This document shows positions 11,095 through 22,297 of a stretch of DNA of 64,000 bases, in pieces (positions within the stretch are counted from its first letter, which is position 1; every line of letters begins with the position of its first letter). The notes under the pieces were generated by a model. It was not told where the DNA came from. It searched no databases and saw only the letters and a program-made list of their open reading frames with translations. Both the position numbers and the translations under genes were made by a program. The stretch lies in NCBI GenBank assembly GCA_028386065.3, contig JAKUCV010002428.1, positions 1-64,000 on the forward strand. Reading direction: 5' to 3'. This DNA comes from Turnera subulata (lineage: Eukaryota; Streptophyta; Magnoliopsida; Malpighiales; Passifloraceae).

Positions 11095-11267
11095 CATATT
11101 GATCTCATCAATATTTATTCATATAGTATAAAGTTAATTAATCATATTAATAACTTACCATACTATATATGAAAACATTTTTTTTATGTAAACTAAAACC
11201 AAGCGATTTGAAAGGAAACAAATGGAAAATAGTCGACATCTCTAGTATCATCCTTGAAATCGATTAG

Positions 11268-11268
<1 letters not shown>

Positions 11269-11302
<34 letters not shown>
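11269..11302. repeat. (TA)n microsatellite
   Basis: About 17 TA units. The short ORF across it (11193-11384, minus strand) is a by-product of the repeat. Confidence 0.95.
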
Positions 11303-11304
<2 letters not shown>

Positions 11305-11890
11305 TTGATAATATTACAAAACTTGTAATAATTCAATCCTTTAATGACAAACAAGCTAGGAGAGGTATGTTTAGATCCTAACACTTAGGATTCAAGATAT
11401 TTCATCTTATATGAAAAACTTTAATCGGCTTGTTCTTATCAAATAAAAAAGGCTTAGCCGGCATATTATTTTTTAAAAAATATGACTATAAATATCGAAT
11501 AATAAAAAAAAATCTGTCATAAAAATCTGATTTATTACAATAATAAATCATCTTGTCTTAAAATCAAAGCAAGTAATCCGGGCTGTACCTTTGTTTTGTC
11601 TCAAACATCTTTAAAACAAAATATTGAATCTGTAAATCGAATTTGTTTCCTTCCATCAATAAAACTCAATTGATTGATATGGTTATAATAATAAAAAAAT
11701 AACCCGTTGCCTTTTTTGCTTAGGACATCGAAACAAATTATATTTGTTTCTTTCAATTCTTGTAGCATTGACGTGAAATCGATTCATCATTATATCACAT
11801 ACAACAAAAATCGATTTCACATTAAGAAAACAATATTGCCGAAATATCTATAAACATATAAATTATGATGTTCAATTAATTGGTAACCTA

Positions 11891-11900
11891 GGCTCCGCTA
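11891..11900 (-). other. Remnant primer-binding site of the Angela-like element
   Basis: The minus strand reads TAGCGGAGCC directly after the LTR remnant CTCCCTTT. The expected LTR end (GATTCCATCA) and the first bases of the primer site (TGG) are missing, consistent with a deletion of about 15-20 bp at the LTR/interior boundary. Confidence 0.6.
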
Positions 11901-12428
11901 AAGGGAGTAAACAATCTAATTACGCAGTGGAATATATGTAGATTGATTCCACAACATCAATTGAACATATAATAGAGAGGTATTCAGTACTTACACGAGT
12001 ACATATAGATCGCAGCAAATCAGAAAGAACTCTTCTTATCTTCTTATCACTTGCTCACTTGGTTGTCGCAAACCACAGTGATCCTCTCCTGAGTATCACC
12101 TCCACAAGTAATCCACACAAGGCAGGAGCTAAGAACTCTTCACAAGATAACTACAGTTGCCAAAACCCTAGAGAGCTAGTTAGGAATTTTGGCTCTAGGA
12201 GGAGGAGGCTAGAGAATAATTTCTCTACGTTCGTGTAGTATAGATATCAATACCATAAGATATCTATTTATAGGCACTAGTTTATTAGGTTAAAAGAAAC
12301 CTGAATGGGCTACTTAAATAACTAATTGGACCAAAGCTCAAATAATTATTTAACTCATATATGGACTATTATTTAAAAGTCCATATATTAATTATTATTT
12401 TGATTTAACTTTGGATCAAAATCCTACA
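11901..12428 (-). mobile_element. Right (5') LTR of the Angela-like element
   Basis: On the minus strand it starts TGTAGGATTTTGATCCAAAG at 12428, next to the TSD, and has a TATA box (GCCTATAAATAGA, near 12262-12275). It matches the left LTR only over 11901-12190. Its length is about 528 bp against 1.33 kb for the left LTR. The U3 part (12190-12428) is unrelated to that of the left LTR. Confidence 0.75.
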
Positions 12429-12433
12429 GGAAT

Positions 12434-12973
12434 GCCCTAATAAGAAGAGATCATGGCATGATTCTCACAAGAACAAAGCAAAGAAAGCCATGGCAGCATA
12501 TGATGATGATGAAACATCCTCAAGTGATTCGGATGATGAAAAGGCTACAACTTTTTTGCTGTATGGCACTTGAAGATGATGGGCAACAGATTCGTCCGAT
12601 GATTTTACTTTTGAAGAATTACATGATGCTTTTCTTAAGTTGCATAATAAATTAGAGAAGTCCTTGAAGAAAAATTTTGCATATAAAAGGCAACTTGAAG
12701 CTCTTGTAAAAGAGAAGAATGTTCCTAATACTTCTTACAATGAGCAAAATAAGAAGGTATCCTTGAAGGTTTTGTGCTTGTGATGTGTTGGGAAAAGACA
12801 ATGATTCTCTTAAATCCATAATTGATGATTCAATGAATACATTGGATAAGTTTAAAAAGGTAGAGATGGTCTAAACCTTCTATTAGAACAGCAAAGACAC
12901 CCAATGCAAAAAGAAGGTTTTTGTGCATCTAGTGTGACCTAAGATGCAAAATCTTTTGTGCTTAATACTAAGA
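12434..12973 (+). pseudogene. SIRE-like copia gag, second part
   Basis: The outer gag resumes in the middle of its zinc knuckle (ECPNKKRSWHDSHKNKAKKA), followed by the acidic stretch YDDDETSSSDSDDEK, an F.ELHDAF-type segment, and a heptad-like region (LHNKLEKSLKKNFAYKRQLE). SIRE gags show this order: knuckle, KKA-x-x-A, acidic tail, coiled coil. Stops occur after LLYGT and after KVLCL. It is cut at 12974-12983 by the Mutator-type insertion and picks up again at 32812. Confidence 0.75.
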
Positions 12974-12983
12974 CATATAAATA

Positions 12984-13195
12984 GATTAAATAACAAATTA
13001 TGTCCTTTCAATTTGTACATTTCAACGTTCATATCCCCCTTCCTTCAATTTCAAAAATTGTGTTCCCCAATCTGCTCAAAATCGGTCAATCTTGTCCACA
13101 TAACCTAATATAAAAGGTAGACTAATAGCCAGCCGACACGTATCTTGTGGGGTTAGCCAACCCAAATTATTTATTTTTTATCTTTTACCTTTTTA
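12984..13195 (+). repeat. Left terminal inverted repeat of the Mutator-type element
   Basis: Pairs with 32600-32811. Shared blocks include TTTCAACGTTCAT, CTTCAATTTCAAAAA and GACACGT, ending in TTATTTATTTTTTAT. Confidence 0.85.
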
Positions 13196-13682
13196 TTTTC
13201 AAATTTTTCATTTTCCAAAATAAAATATAATAGAGAAAGGAAATGGGAAAAAAATAAATGAAATGAAACCTGCAGCAAATTGAAGGGCAGGCTTGTGCAC
13301 ACGGTTATCTAGATTGGATTTAAGGATCCCAAGATCCATAAACTTATTGATTATCTGGTGGTAATCGTACAAACTCATCCCAACCAATTCTAATACAGCG
13401 TTGAAAACCCAGCCCGACTTCTGTATTTGTTTTTATAATATCTTATCGCACCCGTTCACAATCGCTTGTCACTTTAAATCCGGGCCATTTGAAGATGGGT
13501 TTCCTTGTTTCAGGTCGGATTGTGGCTACTAATCCTAAGTCGAAGCTATTGGTCACCAGGGTTCGGTTGCTTCTGCAAGGGCTGTGCTGGAATCGGTCAC
13601 AACTTGAGGAAGGATTTTGGGGTGGCGATTGGTTAAAAAAGGGGGATGGAAGGAGGACAAATAGAGAGGAAGATTAAGGAGG
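13196..13682. other. Left interior of the Mutator-type element
   Basis: AT-rich at first, then a mixed-composition stretch at 13300-13680 with a short ORF (13489-13677) that I do not recognise. It could be a captured host fragment, as in Pack-MULEs, but I see no domain that supports this. Confidence 0.4.
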
Positions 13683-13687
13683 GTGGT

Positions 13688-15313
13688 TGATGTGTGAATA
13701 TTTTACACATGATTTGGGGTTTATTTCATATCTTTTTGTTTTCCTTTTGGTTTTATTTTATTTTATTCTTACATTTATTTTATTTAATTTTAATAAATTT
13801 CTCATCCTAATGTGTGAGGATCTTTTTGCAGGAAATTATGGATTCTTGGCCTATTTGGAGTCAAGCTCTTTGGTATGGACTTAGTTGGAGATGGTGAAGA
13901 AGGAAGGATGAATTTGGTTATTTGTCAAGTCAACAAACCGTTTTGATATCTTCAAATTCTCCTGCATCTTTGGCTTGGACTTTTAAATTTGGAAAATGCC
14001 AAATCTTGGATCAGTATCAAGACGAAAAAAAATCACCACCTTTTGTATCATATCTTGTTTGCATTTTAAAAGCATGGCAACGTGGCCCCTCCTCCATGAA
14101 TTGAAGAAAAAGAATTGCCTAAGACTAAGACAAGAACCGTCTTGCATCTGCTCCATTATTTGTGCGAATTAACTTGGATCTTGATTTGGAAAAAATCCAG
14201 CAAATCTTGCCAAGAGAATGCCACCTTGCAAAGGTCCCTTTCCAGCCACATGTGAACTGAATTTTGTGGCATTTTTAACAAATGCTCACAAGCCACAAAG
14301 TGGACCTCCTATGCACTATAAATGACGAAGCAAAGGAAGGCATTGGGGATCATCTTGCACCATTCGGTACTTGCTGTTGCTGCAGCTCTTGTCACTCACG
14401 CCTTAGGCTTAGTTTAGTTTATTGTTTTCTTTTATCTTGTAAGCAAACACTTTACTTAGTTTTATAGATTAGATTGTTGTTGGCAATTATTCTTGGAAGG
14501 CTTCATCACTTGGTTCAAGGTTGGTAATTTATTTTGTAATTAATTTCCCTCTTGAATATAAATGATGAATTATTTTCATGTGATGGTTTCTTCTTCAATC
14601 ATGCCTAGCTAATTTTCTTAATCTAGGATTAGGGGATGATCTTGTCATTATTTTCATGCAAACCTAATTAAAATATTATTTCTTTTAATTATTCTTCTTT
14701 GATCCGGTCTTTGATGCTTAATTAAGTTAGTTGCCTGATCAACAATTAGCTTAAATCCATAATAGGAGATTGTTAAGTGACAGCGTCAGTTTCCTATAGA
14801 AAACCTTAGACCGGGCTTTAGGAACCGACCTCGGGAGGGGCGTGCTTTCTATTGGAGACTTAAAGATAAGAACTTAAAGCTCTTAATTTATTTCAACACT
14901 GGCAGAATGGATTGTAGAGATAAGTTAGGAAGGGGTTTTACGGCTTACGGAAGTAGGCTATTGATCTAGTTGAGTTTACCGGTTCTTTCAAAGAAGAGTA
15001 TTTTTAGGATTTAATATCAGATATACACAGGCAGGTCATGTAGTGACAGAACACGGCTTGGTTGTGTTGCACTTAATTGCATAGAAATTGTGGCAAGGGA
15101 TTCCCCGAACTCCTAGGTGTTTTCTCATCATTGTCATCTCATTTGTTATTCTTGTTGTTTTCTTTTCCAACTTTATTACACCATTCAATCAACTCCTCTT
15201 TGAGGCTTTATTTTCTAGATAATCATATATCACATTGTTAATAGTACTTAGCAAAGATCCCTATGAGACGACCTTGGTACTACAACACCCTGTATACTTG
15301 CAGGAGGCTATCA
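13688..15313 (+). mobile_element. 5' LTR of the Athila-type element
   Basis: TGATGTGTGAATATT...GGAGGCTATCA. A TATA box (CTATAAAT) is near 14316. The short ORFs in it recur in the 3' LTR with mutations and are not genes. Confidence 0.93.
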
Positions 15314-15319
15314 AGTTTT

Positions 15320-15337
15320 TGGCGCCGTTGCCGGGGA
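15320..15337 (+). other. Primer-binding site, tRNA-Asp
   Basis: TGGCGCCGTTGCCGGGGA is a perfect complement to the acceptor end of plant tRNA-Asp and lies six bases after the LTR. Confidence 0.95.
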
Positions 15338-15442
15338 TCGGCGTTAATATTATTTGACTTTGTGAATTGGTTAATCTAGATCTTTCTTTTTCTTTTTCAC
15401 CCGTTTTGTTTAATGTGTTTCTTCTTCAGATCGTCTTGGTGC

Positions 15443-16872
15443 ATGAATCTTAGAAGCTCGGGAATACCACCAGGAAAGCTAGATCCCGAGGTCGAGAGAA
15501 ATTTTTGGGCCAAACTCCGTAGACTCCGGCTCGAGAAGGAATCAGAGGACGACAAAACGTCCGAAGAAGAAATGGCTGAACACAATGAAGAAGTCCGGTT
15601 CGGACCTCGAGCTAGACCAGTCTGAGACTTCTCAATCCCAGATGCAACTCTTGCACAGTCTAGTGTGGTCCGCCCAACTGTGCAAGCAAACAATTTTGAG
15701 CTAAAGTCGGCCCTTATCATGATGGTCCAGCAGGATTCTTTCAGGGGCTCCCCTGTCGAAGATCCAAATCAACACTTGCAAGATTTCTTAAAAATCTGTG
15801 ACACGATCAAGGTGAATGGAGCCTCGGAAGATGCTATTAAGCTGCGCCTCTTTCCTTTCTCATTCAAGGATATGGCAAAGGCATGGTTGACGGCACAAGC
15901 TCCTGGGACATTTAATACATGGACGGCTCTATCCCAGGCTTTCCTGAAGAAATTTTTCCCGCCCAGCAAGGCCATGATATTTCGGAACAACATAATGGAG
16001 TTCAACCAAAAGGCCAATGAATCGTTCTACGATGCGTGGGAAAGATTTAAAGATGCACTAAGAAGATGCCCACAGCATGGCCTTCCAGATTGGCTGATTG
16101 TGGAGAAATTCTATGCTGGCCTAAACGAGACCCTCCGGGCACATGTTGATGCAGCAGCCGGAGGAGTAGCCTTAGCTAAAGATGCTGAGGATGTGTACGA
16201 ACTATTCGAGCACGTCGCCAGAAACAAATTTAATTGGCCTGCAGAGATACCTGGCGGAAAAACTGTCGGCGTTCTTGAACTTGATGCTATGAGCCTGATG
16301 AACGCTAAGTTGGATGCCATCTTGAAGTTGAATGGGAAAGGACAGTCCCATTCTTGTGCTAGATGTGAAGGAAGCTATCAGGAGTGCCCAGTAGAAGGCG
16401 GCTATGAGCAAGCATGCCAGGAGCAAGTCAGTTACATCAACAGAGGGTCCAAAAAGACCCTTACTCGAACACCTACAACCCAGGTTGGAGGGAGCACCCT
16501 AACTTCTCCTGGAAATCTCAACAGCCTGTTCAAAATCAAACTGGAAGGGGTCCTCCCGGATTTCCTCAAAAACAACCTGCACAAGCGTACCAACAGGTGT
16601 ATCAGTAGGCTCCTAAAGATGACTTGCAGTCACTACTCGAGTCATTTATGGAAGAACAACGACAGGTCGTGAAGGGGCTCTCTGACAAAATCAACAATCT
16701 TGAATGTCAGATTACTCAAGCCAGTCCCAGTCAGGGAATTCCCGGCAGACTACCGGGCAAACCAGAAGTCAATCCAAATGCTCAATGCAATGTGATCACT
16801 CTTAGGAGTGGAACCCAATATCCGGAGCGTCAACCACCTTCTGCCCCGGTAAAAGAAGCAGAGCATGGCTAG
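15443..16872 (+). pseudogene. Athila-type Gag
   Basis: The reading starts at 15443 (MNLRSSGIPPG), meets one in-frame TGA at 15623, and continues as VVRPTVQANNFELKSALIMM. The Retrotrans_gag core follows: RLFPFSFKDMAKAWL, AFLKKFFPPSKA, ESFYDAWERFKDALRRCPQH, FYAGLNETLRAHVDAAAGG. Near 16420 the frame shifts by one (PYSNTYNPGWREHPNFSW), passes a stop at about 16608, and resumes with CNVITLRSGTQYP, a hallmark of Athila-type gag before protease. One stop, one frameshift and a second stop make full translation impossible without recoding. The 335-codon block 15665-16672 is otherwise open. Confidence 0.88.
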
Positions 16873-16875
16873 GTT

Positions 16876-17850
16876 GTGCAAAAAGACAAGTCCACAAAGC
16901 ACGAGCAGGCTGTGTCAACCGAGAAAGGAAAGGAAAAGGAAGACGAAGTAAAAGCCTATGTTCCACCTATTCCTTTTCCTCAAAGACTTAACCCATTGGT
17001 CCACGACAAGAAGTTTGGACGCTTCCTAGAGATCATGAAGAAGCTCTATATAAATATTTCGTTTATTGAGGCTGTATCCCAAATGCCCACCTATGAAAAA
17101 TTCTTAAAGGACATCCTGTCCAATAAGAATAAACTGATTGATTATGGGACAGTGGCCCTGACAGAGGAATGCAGTGCTATCATCCAGAATAAGCTTCCGA
17201 ATAAGTTAAAAGATCCAGGAAGTTTCTCCATCCCCTGTGACATAGGGAAAGTACACATCAAGAGAGCACTCTGCGACCTTGGGGCAAGTGTCAGTGTAAT
17301 CCCTCTATCTGTCAGCAAGCAGCTAAACATGGGGGAAATGAAACCCACTGGTATGTCTCTCCATCTAGCAGATCGTTCAGTTAAGTATCCAGTGGGCATT
17401 CTGGAAGATATTCCCATTAAGATTGGGAAATTTTTTGTCCCAGTTAACTTTGTGGTATTGGACATGGAAGTAGACTGCCACACTCCTCTCATCCTGGGGC
17501 GACCATTTTTAGCAACTGCTGGAGCACTCATTGATGACATGAACGGAAAGCTCACTTTACGAGTCGGATCTGAAGAAATCAGTTTCGATGTCGAGGAAGC
17601 AATGCGAAAAGGATTCTCAGATGACTCATGCTACCGAATCGACATCGTTGATGAAGCAGTCAAAGAAATTTTCGCACAGGAATACTGTGCAGACCCACTT
17701 TTGGCATGCATATCTCAAAAGAAGAACACGGGAGATCCAAATCTTGAGATTGCAGAATGTGCGTGCCAGCTTGAAATCTTGTCACTGGTGCCTACAGAAG
17801 AGGCTATGATATTTGAAAAGCTGGACAAGTCACTGGATGACCCACCCTAG
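16876..17850 (+). CDS. Athila-type retroviral-like aspartic protease
   Basis: An open reading of 324 codons continuing from gag. It has KAYVPPIPFPQRL, KLPNKLKDPGSFSIPC, the protease active site LCDLGASVSVIPLS (DLGAS in place of the usual DTGAS, normal for this clade), and the flap/second half PLILGRPFLATAGALID. This part looks intact. Protease would process the Gag precursor in particles. The residues after it (to 18144) include INPSVYTHRVLLP, which normally leads into reverse transcriptase; here it is followed by a stop instead. Confidence 0.88.
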   Translation: MQKDKSTKHEQAVSTEKGKEKEDEVKAYVPPIPFPQRLNPLVHDKKFGRFLEIMKKLYINISFIEAVSQMPTYEKFLKDILSNKNKLIDYGTVALTEECSAIIQNKLPNKLKDPGSFSIPCDIGKVHIKRALCDLGASVSVIPLSVSKQLNMGEMKPTGMSLHLADRSVKYPVGILEDIPIKIGKFFVPVNFVVLDMEVDCHTPLILGRPFLATAGALIDDMNGKLTLRVGSEEISFDVEEAMRKGFSDDSCYRIDIVDEAVKEIFAQEYCADPLLACISQKKNTGDPNLEIAECACQLEILSLVPTEEAMIFEKLDKSLDDPP

Positions 17851-18144
17851 GAACCATTTTCGACGGGTGAGCTGAAGCCTCCACCTAATAAACCCCGTTA
17901 TGCACTTCTGGAACCAAATTCCATATACCCAGAGGTCATAAATGCGGGTTTTATGGAGGGAGAAAAAGAGAAGTTGCAGAAAGATATGGAGCGACATAAG
18001 AAGACAATTGAGTATTCTTTTGATATGATAGGGATTAATCCCTCAGTTTATACTCACAGAGTCTTGCTGCCCAAGCCTTTCGATCCAGGAGAGCCTACCA
18101 GACAAGAGGTAATGCAGCCATTCTCCAACACACCTTCGGCATGA
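17851..18144 (+). pseudogene. Truncated start of pol after protease
   Basis: The same frame continues past a TAG at 17848 as ELKPPPNKPRYALLEPNSIYP, then KKTIEYSFDMIGINPSVYTH, the segment that precedes the Athila reverse transcriptase. After VLLPKPFDPGEP it ends at a TGA (18142-18144). All of reverse transcriptase, RNase H and integrase is missing here. Confidence 0.75.
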
Positions 18145-19724
18145 GGAGCATCGAGTCCAGCTACAAGACATTAAAGAAGTGCTATGTGGGAGGCAACCCA
18201 CAATTTTGCATCAATAAAGAAGTCATCCCATGACAGCTCCAAGAAGAAAAAAATCAGGTTCTATCTTTCTTTTTTTATATTATGGTGCAGTGAGGACACT
18301 GCACATTTCAAGTTTGGGGGTGTAAATAGATTGTTATTTGTTTTTCAATTTTTATCTTCTCAGCATGCATGAACAAATTTTTCAAAAATTTTTTTTTGTT
18401 TTTGTTATTTTCTTTGCATGAATAAAACTTTTTGTAAATCACAAATCTCTCAAATGGGCTTATTGGTTCCGACTTGACAATCAAACAGGAAATTCAACAT
18501 TTATATCCCATGTATGACAGGTGTTCTCGGGCTTGCATTGGCCTTGAAGTGAAAAAATTCGATTTGGGTCGGGTAATACCTTTTTGGGCCGCGATGTTAT
18601 TAGATTCATATTATCCGACTAACTCTTTTTCGCTGTTACTTTTCAAAAAAAACACACAAAAAAACTTGGCATTAACAACAGGTCTTAGAGCAGGTTCATA
18701 ATTCGGTCGAGGCGAAATCAGCACAAGGACATTTTCTTAAGGACATGATTAAGGCGTTTTTCTTCTTTGGTTTGTAAACTAACCTTTAGACACAGCTAGC
18801 CTATGTACACTTTTTCCCTTGCTAACCTTTTCGGGCCCTTATTGATAGCCATAATTTCTTTCATACCCGCATCTTCCCACCTTCGCCTTTTGAAACCTTG
18901 GCTATCATAACATTTCTTTTTCTTTTTCCATCCCTTTATGCATGTTGCTCGAATTATTTTGTGTCTTTAATTCTAGTCTCATATGAGTTGGATTTTGGTT
19001 CTTCTAAACAGGCACTACACAGGGAGCCTGTGTCGATTCTGGAGAAGTATTGTTCAAAAGAAAAAAATCACAAAAGAGGAAAAAAATGGGGGCAATAAAG
19101 AGAGAGTATTCCTTCATCATGCAAATTGATTGTCCCTATTTTTCAAAAAAAAAAAAACAAAACTCCACAAACAGCTTGAAAAAAAAGAGGATTCTCCAAT
19201 TTGCACTCAATTTAGAACCATTCAAAAAAAGAGAGTTCATTCGGCTAGATGATAAAGCACGAATTTTTCTTTCGAGCACTTGCATCTCTTGTTTTTCCCT
19301 TTTTCCCATTTCTTGTTAACCTTTAACCAAAGCCCCGTTGCAACCTTAACAAGTCCTTTTGATCCTTTCGATTAGTGTCCTTGTCATTAGTGGAGATCGA
19401 AGAGTAAACCTGCTTATTTGACCTTGTTTCTTTTCTTTAATAAAATGCCAAGACTAACCTACTTTTTTTTTTCAGCAAAATTGAGGAAGGAGAATTTGTT
19501 CAAATGATGTCGCTGCCCCGTTAGGTGAAATTCGGTTCTAATTGTATTTCTCCCATTGAGGCTCTTTGCAGATCAGAAATCTTGACTCCTTGGGAAATTT
19601 TTGGAAGGATTTTTCTGTGAGTTTGGATTAGTCGGATTGGTTTGCCCGTGTTGAGTGATTTCCTTTTTACCCTCGTTTTCATATTATTTGCTTGGGGACA
19701 AGCAAAATTCTAAGTTTGGGGGCG
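18145..19724 (+). other. Non-coding 3' interior of the Athila-type element
   Basis: About 1.6 kb, T- and A-rich, with no gene. It begins with GTGGGAGGCAACCCA, a motif common in Athila-type elements after the coding region. A polypurine-like AAGTTTGGGGGTG is at 18310, and the true tract AAGTTTGGGGGCG (19712-19724) lies next to the 3' LTR. Confidence 0.7.
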
Positions 19725-21350
19725 TGATGTGTGAATATTTTACACATCATTTGGGGTTTATTTCATATCTTTTTGTTTTCCTTTTGGTTTTATTTTATTT
19801 TATTCTTGCATTTATTTTATTTAATTTTAATAAATTTCTCATCCTAGTGTGTGAGGATCTTTTTGCAGGAAATTATGGATTCTTGGCCTATTTGGAGTCA
19901 AGCTCTTTGGTATGGACTTAGTTGGAGATGGTGAAGAAGGAAGGATGAATTTGGTTATTTTCCAAGTCAACAAACCGTTTTGATATCTTCAAATTCTCCT
20001 GCATCTTTGGCTTGGACTTTTAAATTTGGAAAATGCCAAATCTTGGATCAGTATCAAGACGAAAAAAAATCACCACCTTTTGCATCATATCTTATTTGCA
20101 TTTTAAAAGCATGGAAACGTTGCCCCTCCACCATGAATTGAAGAAAAAGAATTGCCTAAGACCAAGACAAGAACCGTCTTGCATCTGCTCCATTATTTGT
20201 GCGAATTAACTTGGATCTTGATTTGAAAAAAATCCAGCAAATCTTGCCAAGAGAATGCCACCTTGCAAAGATCCCTTTCCAGCCACATGTGAACCGAATT
20301 TTGTGGCATTTTTAACAAATGCTCAGAAGCCACAAAGTGGACCTCCCATGCACTATAAATGACGAAGCAAAGGAAGGCATTGGGGATCATCTTGCACCAT
20401 TCGGTACTTGCTGTTGCTGCAGCTCTTGTCACTCACGCCTTAGGCTTAGTTTAATTTATTGTTTTCTTTTATCTTGTAAGCAAACACTTTACTTAGTTTT
20501 ATAGATTAGATTGTTGTTGGCAATTACTCTTGGAAGGCTTCATCACTTGGTTCAAGGTTGGTAATTTATTTTGTAATTAATTTCCCTCTTGAATATAAAT
20601 GATGAATTATTTTCATGTGATGATTTCTTCTTCAATCATGTCTAGCTAATTTTTTTAATCTAGGATTAGGGGATGATCTTGTCATTATTTTCATTTAGAC
20701 CTAATTAAAATATTATTTCTTTTAATTATTCTTCTTTGATCCGGTCTTTGATGCTTAATTAAGTTAGTTGCCTGATCAACAATTAGCTTAAATCCATAAT
20801 AGGTGATTGTTAAGCGACAGCGTCAGTTTCCTATAGAAAACCTTAGACCGGGCTTTAGGAACCGACCTCGGGAGGGGCGTGCTTTCTATTGGAGACTTAA
20901 AGATAAGAACTTAAAGCTCTTAAATTATTTCAACACTGGCAGAATGGATAGTGGAGATAAGTTAGGAAGGGGTTTTACGGCTTACGGAAGTAGGCTATTG
21001 ATCTAGTTGAGTTTACCGGTTCTTTCAAAGAAGAGTATTTTTAGGATTTAATATCAGATCTACACAGCCAGGTCATGTAGAGACAGAACACGGCTTGGTT
21101 GTGTTGCACTTAATTGCATAGAAATTGTGGCAAGGGATTCCCCGAACTCCTAGGTGTTTTGTCATCATTGTCATCTCATTTATTATTTTTGTTGTTTTCT
21201 TTTCCAACTTTATTACACCATTCAATCGACTCCTCTTTGAGGCTTTATTTTCTAGATAATCATATATCACATTGTTAATAGTACTTAGCAAAGATCCTTG
21301 TGAGACGACCTTGGTACTACAACACCCTGTATACTTGCAGGAGGCTATCA
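19725..21350 (+). mobile_element. 3' LTR of the Athila-type element
   Basis: Same length as the 5' LTR (1626 bp) and nearly the same sequence. TATA box near 20352. Ends GGAGGCTATCA, followed by the TSD GTGGT. Confidence 0.93.
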
Positions 21351-21422
21351 GTGGTGGTGCTTGTTAGTTGCTTTAATTTTTTTTTTTTAAATGATCTGGG
21401 CAGATGAAAGGAAGGAAAGGAA

Positions 21423-21461
<39 letters not shown>
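21423..21461. repeat. Poly-G run
   Basis: About 39 consecutive G on the plus strand. Runs of this length are rare in plants and hard to sequence, so the exact count is uncertain. Confidence 0.9.
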
Positions 21462-21463
<2 letters not shown>

Positions 21464-21517
21464 ATTGTGGGGAAGAACGGTAGGGAAGGAGAAATAAGGG
21501 TGGAAGAATAAGGACGA

Positions 21518-22070
21518 GTAGTGCTTGTCAAGTTGTTATTTCTAACTTTTTAAAAGAAAAATTACATTTGGCGGATGAAAGGAGGAGGATGGCAGTGGTT
21601 CAGCCATCGTTTGGTTTTGCAAGGGGTGTTAATTTCTTTTCTGTTGCTTTCAAACTTTGAGAAGTTTAAAAGAGAGAATAAGAGGAAAAATAGGATTATA
21701 TGTCTAATTTGAGTAAGATTAATGGATGATTATTGGGTTTATTTTTTTTTTTAATTTTGATTTTTTTTCCAAGCTCCTAGCAGTAATTGACGGGTAGTGC
21801 TTGTCAAGTTGTTATTTCTAACTTTTTAAAAGAAAAATTACTTCTAGCGGATGAGAGGAGGAGGATGGTGGTGGTGGCGGCGGCGGTCATCGTTTGATTT
21901 TGCAAGGATTGTTAATTTCTTTTTCGTTGCTTTCAAACTTTGAGAAGATTAAATAGAGAATAAGAGGAAAAATAGGATTATATGTCTAATTTGAGTAAGA
22001 TTAATGGATGATTATTGGGTTTATTTTCTGTTTAATTTTGAATTTTTTTCCAAGCTACTGGTAGTAATTG
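21518..22070. repeat. 276-bp tandem duplication
   Basis: Unit 21518-21793 repeats at 21794-22070. Shared landmarks are TTATTTCTAACTTTTTAAAA and GATTAATGGATGATTATTGG. Confidence 0.9.
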
Positions 22071-22297
22071 ACACTTGACATAACTGCGAATAGTAATTAA
22101 CACATTTTCGGTACGTCAAGTTTCTGAATAAAGCAATTTTCTATTGACCTAAAAAATACTTTACGAAGTCAAATATTTTTCCCCCTTTTTTGTCATTGCT
22201 AATGTTGTCTTAAATGTCTGATTATATTTATTCCTCAAAAAATATTTGTGTATATTTTAAATTTCTAGTTTAAAATTCTTCCGTAAAAAATGTCAAC

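Larger units (their letters stand above)
9911..11890 (-). other. Long AT-rich leader of the Angela-like element
   Basis: About 2 kb between the primer site and gag. I see no ORF of note. It contains the 97-bp tandem duplication (10901-11094) and a TA microsatellite (about 11269-11302). BARE-1-type elements also have long leaders of this kind. Confidence 0.6.
3485..12428 (-). mobile_element. Angela/BARE-1-like Ty1/copia retrotransposon, minus strand
   Basis: Target-site duplication GGAAT lies at 3480-3484 and 12429-12433. Removing the element rejoins the outer zinc knuckle (KPRNIKLE|CPNKKR). The minus strand holds, in order from the right, LTR, leader, gag, protease, pre-integrase, integrase, reverse transcriptase and RNase H. 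The left LTR begins TGTCAGAAGTATGCCCTAGAG on the minus strand; the BARE-1/Angela LTR start in cereals is similar. The element is dead: stops, frameshifts and a nested Cassandra at 7584-8461. The two LTRs share only their inner part, and the left junction carries a 205-bp tandem duplication. Confidence 0.9.
13688..21350 (+). mobile_element. Athila-type gag-protease-only LTR retrotransposon (TR-GAG-like)
   Basis: Two 1626-bp LTRs (13688-15313, 19725-21350) differ at roughly 35-40 sites by my count, so this is one of the younger insertions. TSD GTGGT at 13683-13687 and 21351-21355. The primer site is TGGCGCCGTTGCCGGGGA, complementary to the 3' end of tRNA-Asp, as in Athila/Calypso elements. The interior codes for gag and aspartic protease and then stops being coding. 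Reverse transcriptase, RNase H and integrase are absent. It must borrow these from an autonomous relative. Confidence 0.92.
21356..22292. other. Middle interior of the Mutator-type element
   Basis: Non-coding. It contains a run of about 39 G (21423-21461) and a 276-bp tandem duplication (21518-21793 and 21794-22070, beginning GTAGTGCTTGTCAAG). The two copies differ by small changes, including GGTGGTGGCGGCGGCGG in the second. Confidence 0.75.

Noticed and set aside
14282..14467. Short ORF repeated at 20319-20504
   Set aside because: The two copies are the paired LTRs of the Athila-type element. Repetition reflects LTR duplication, not conservation.
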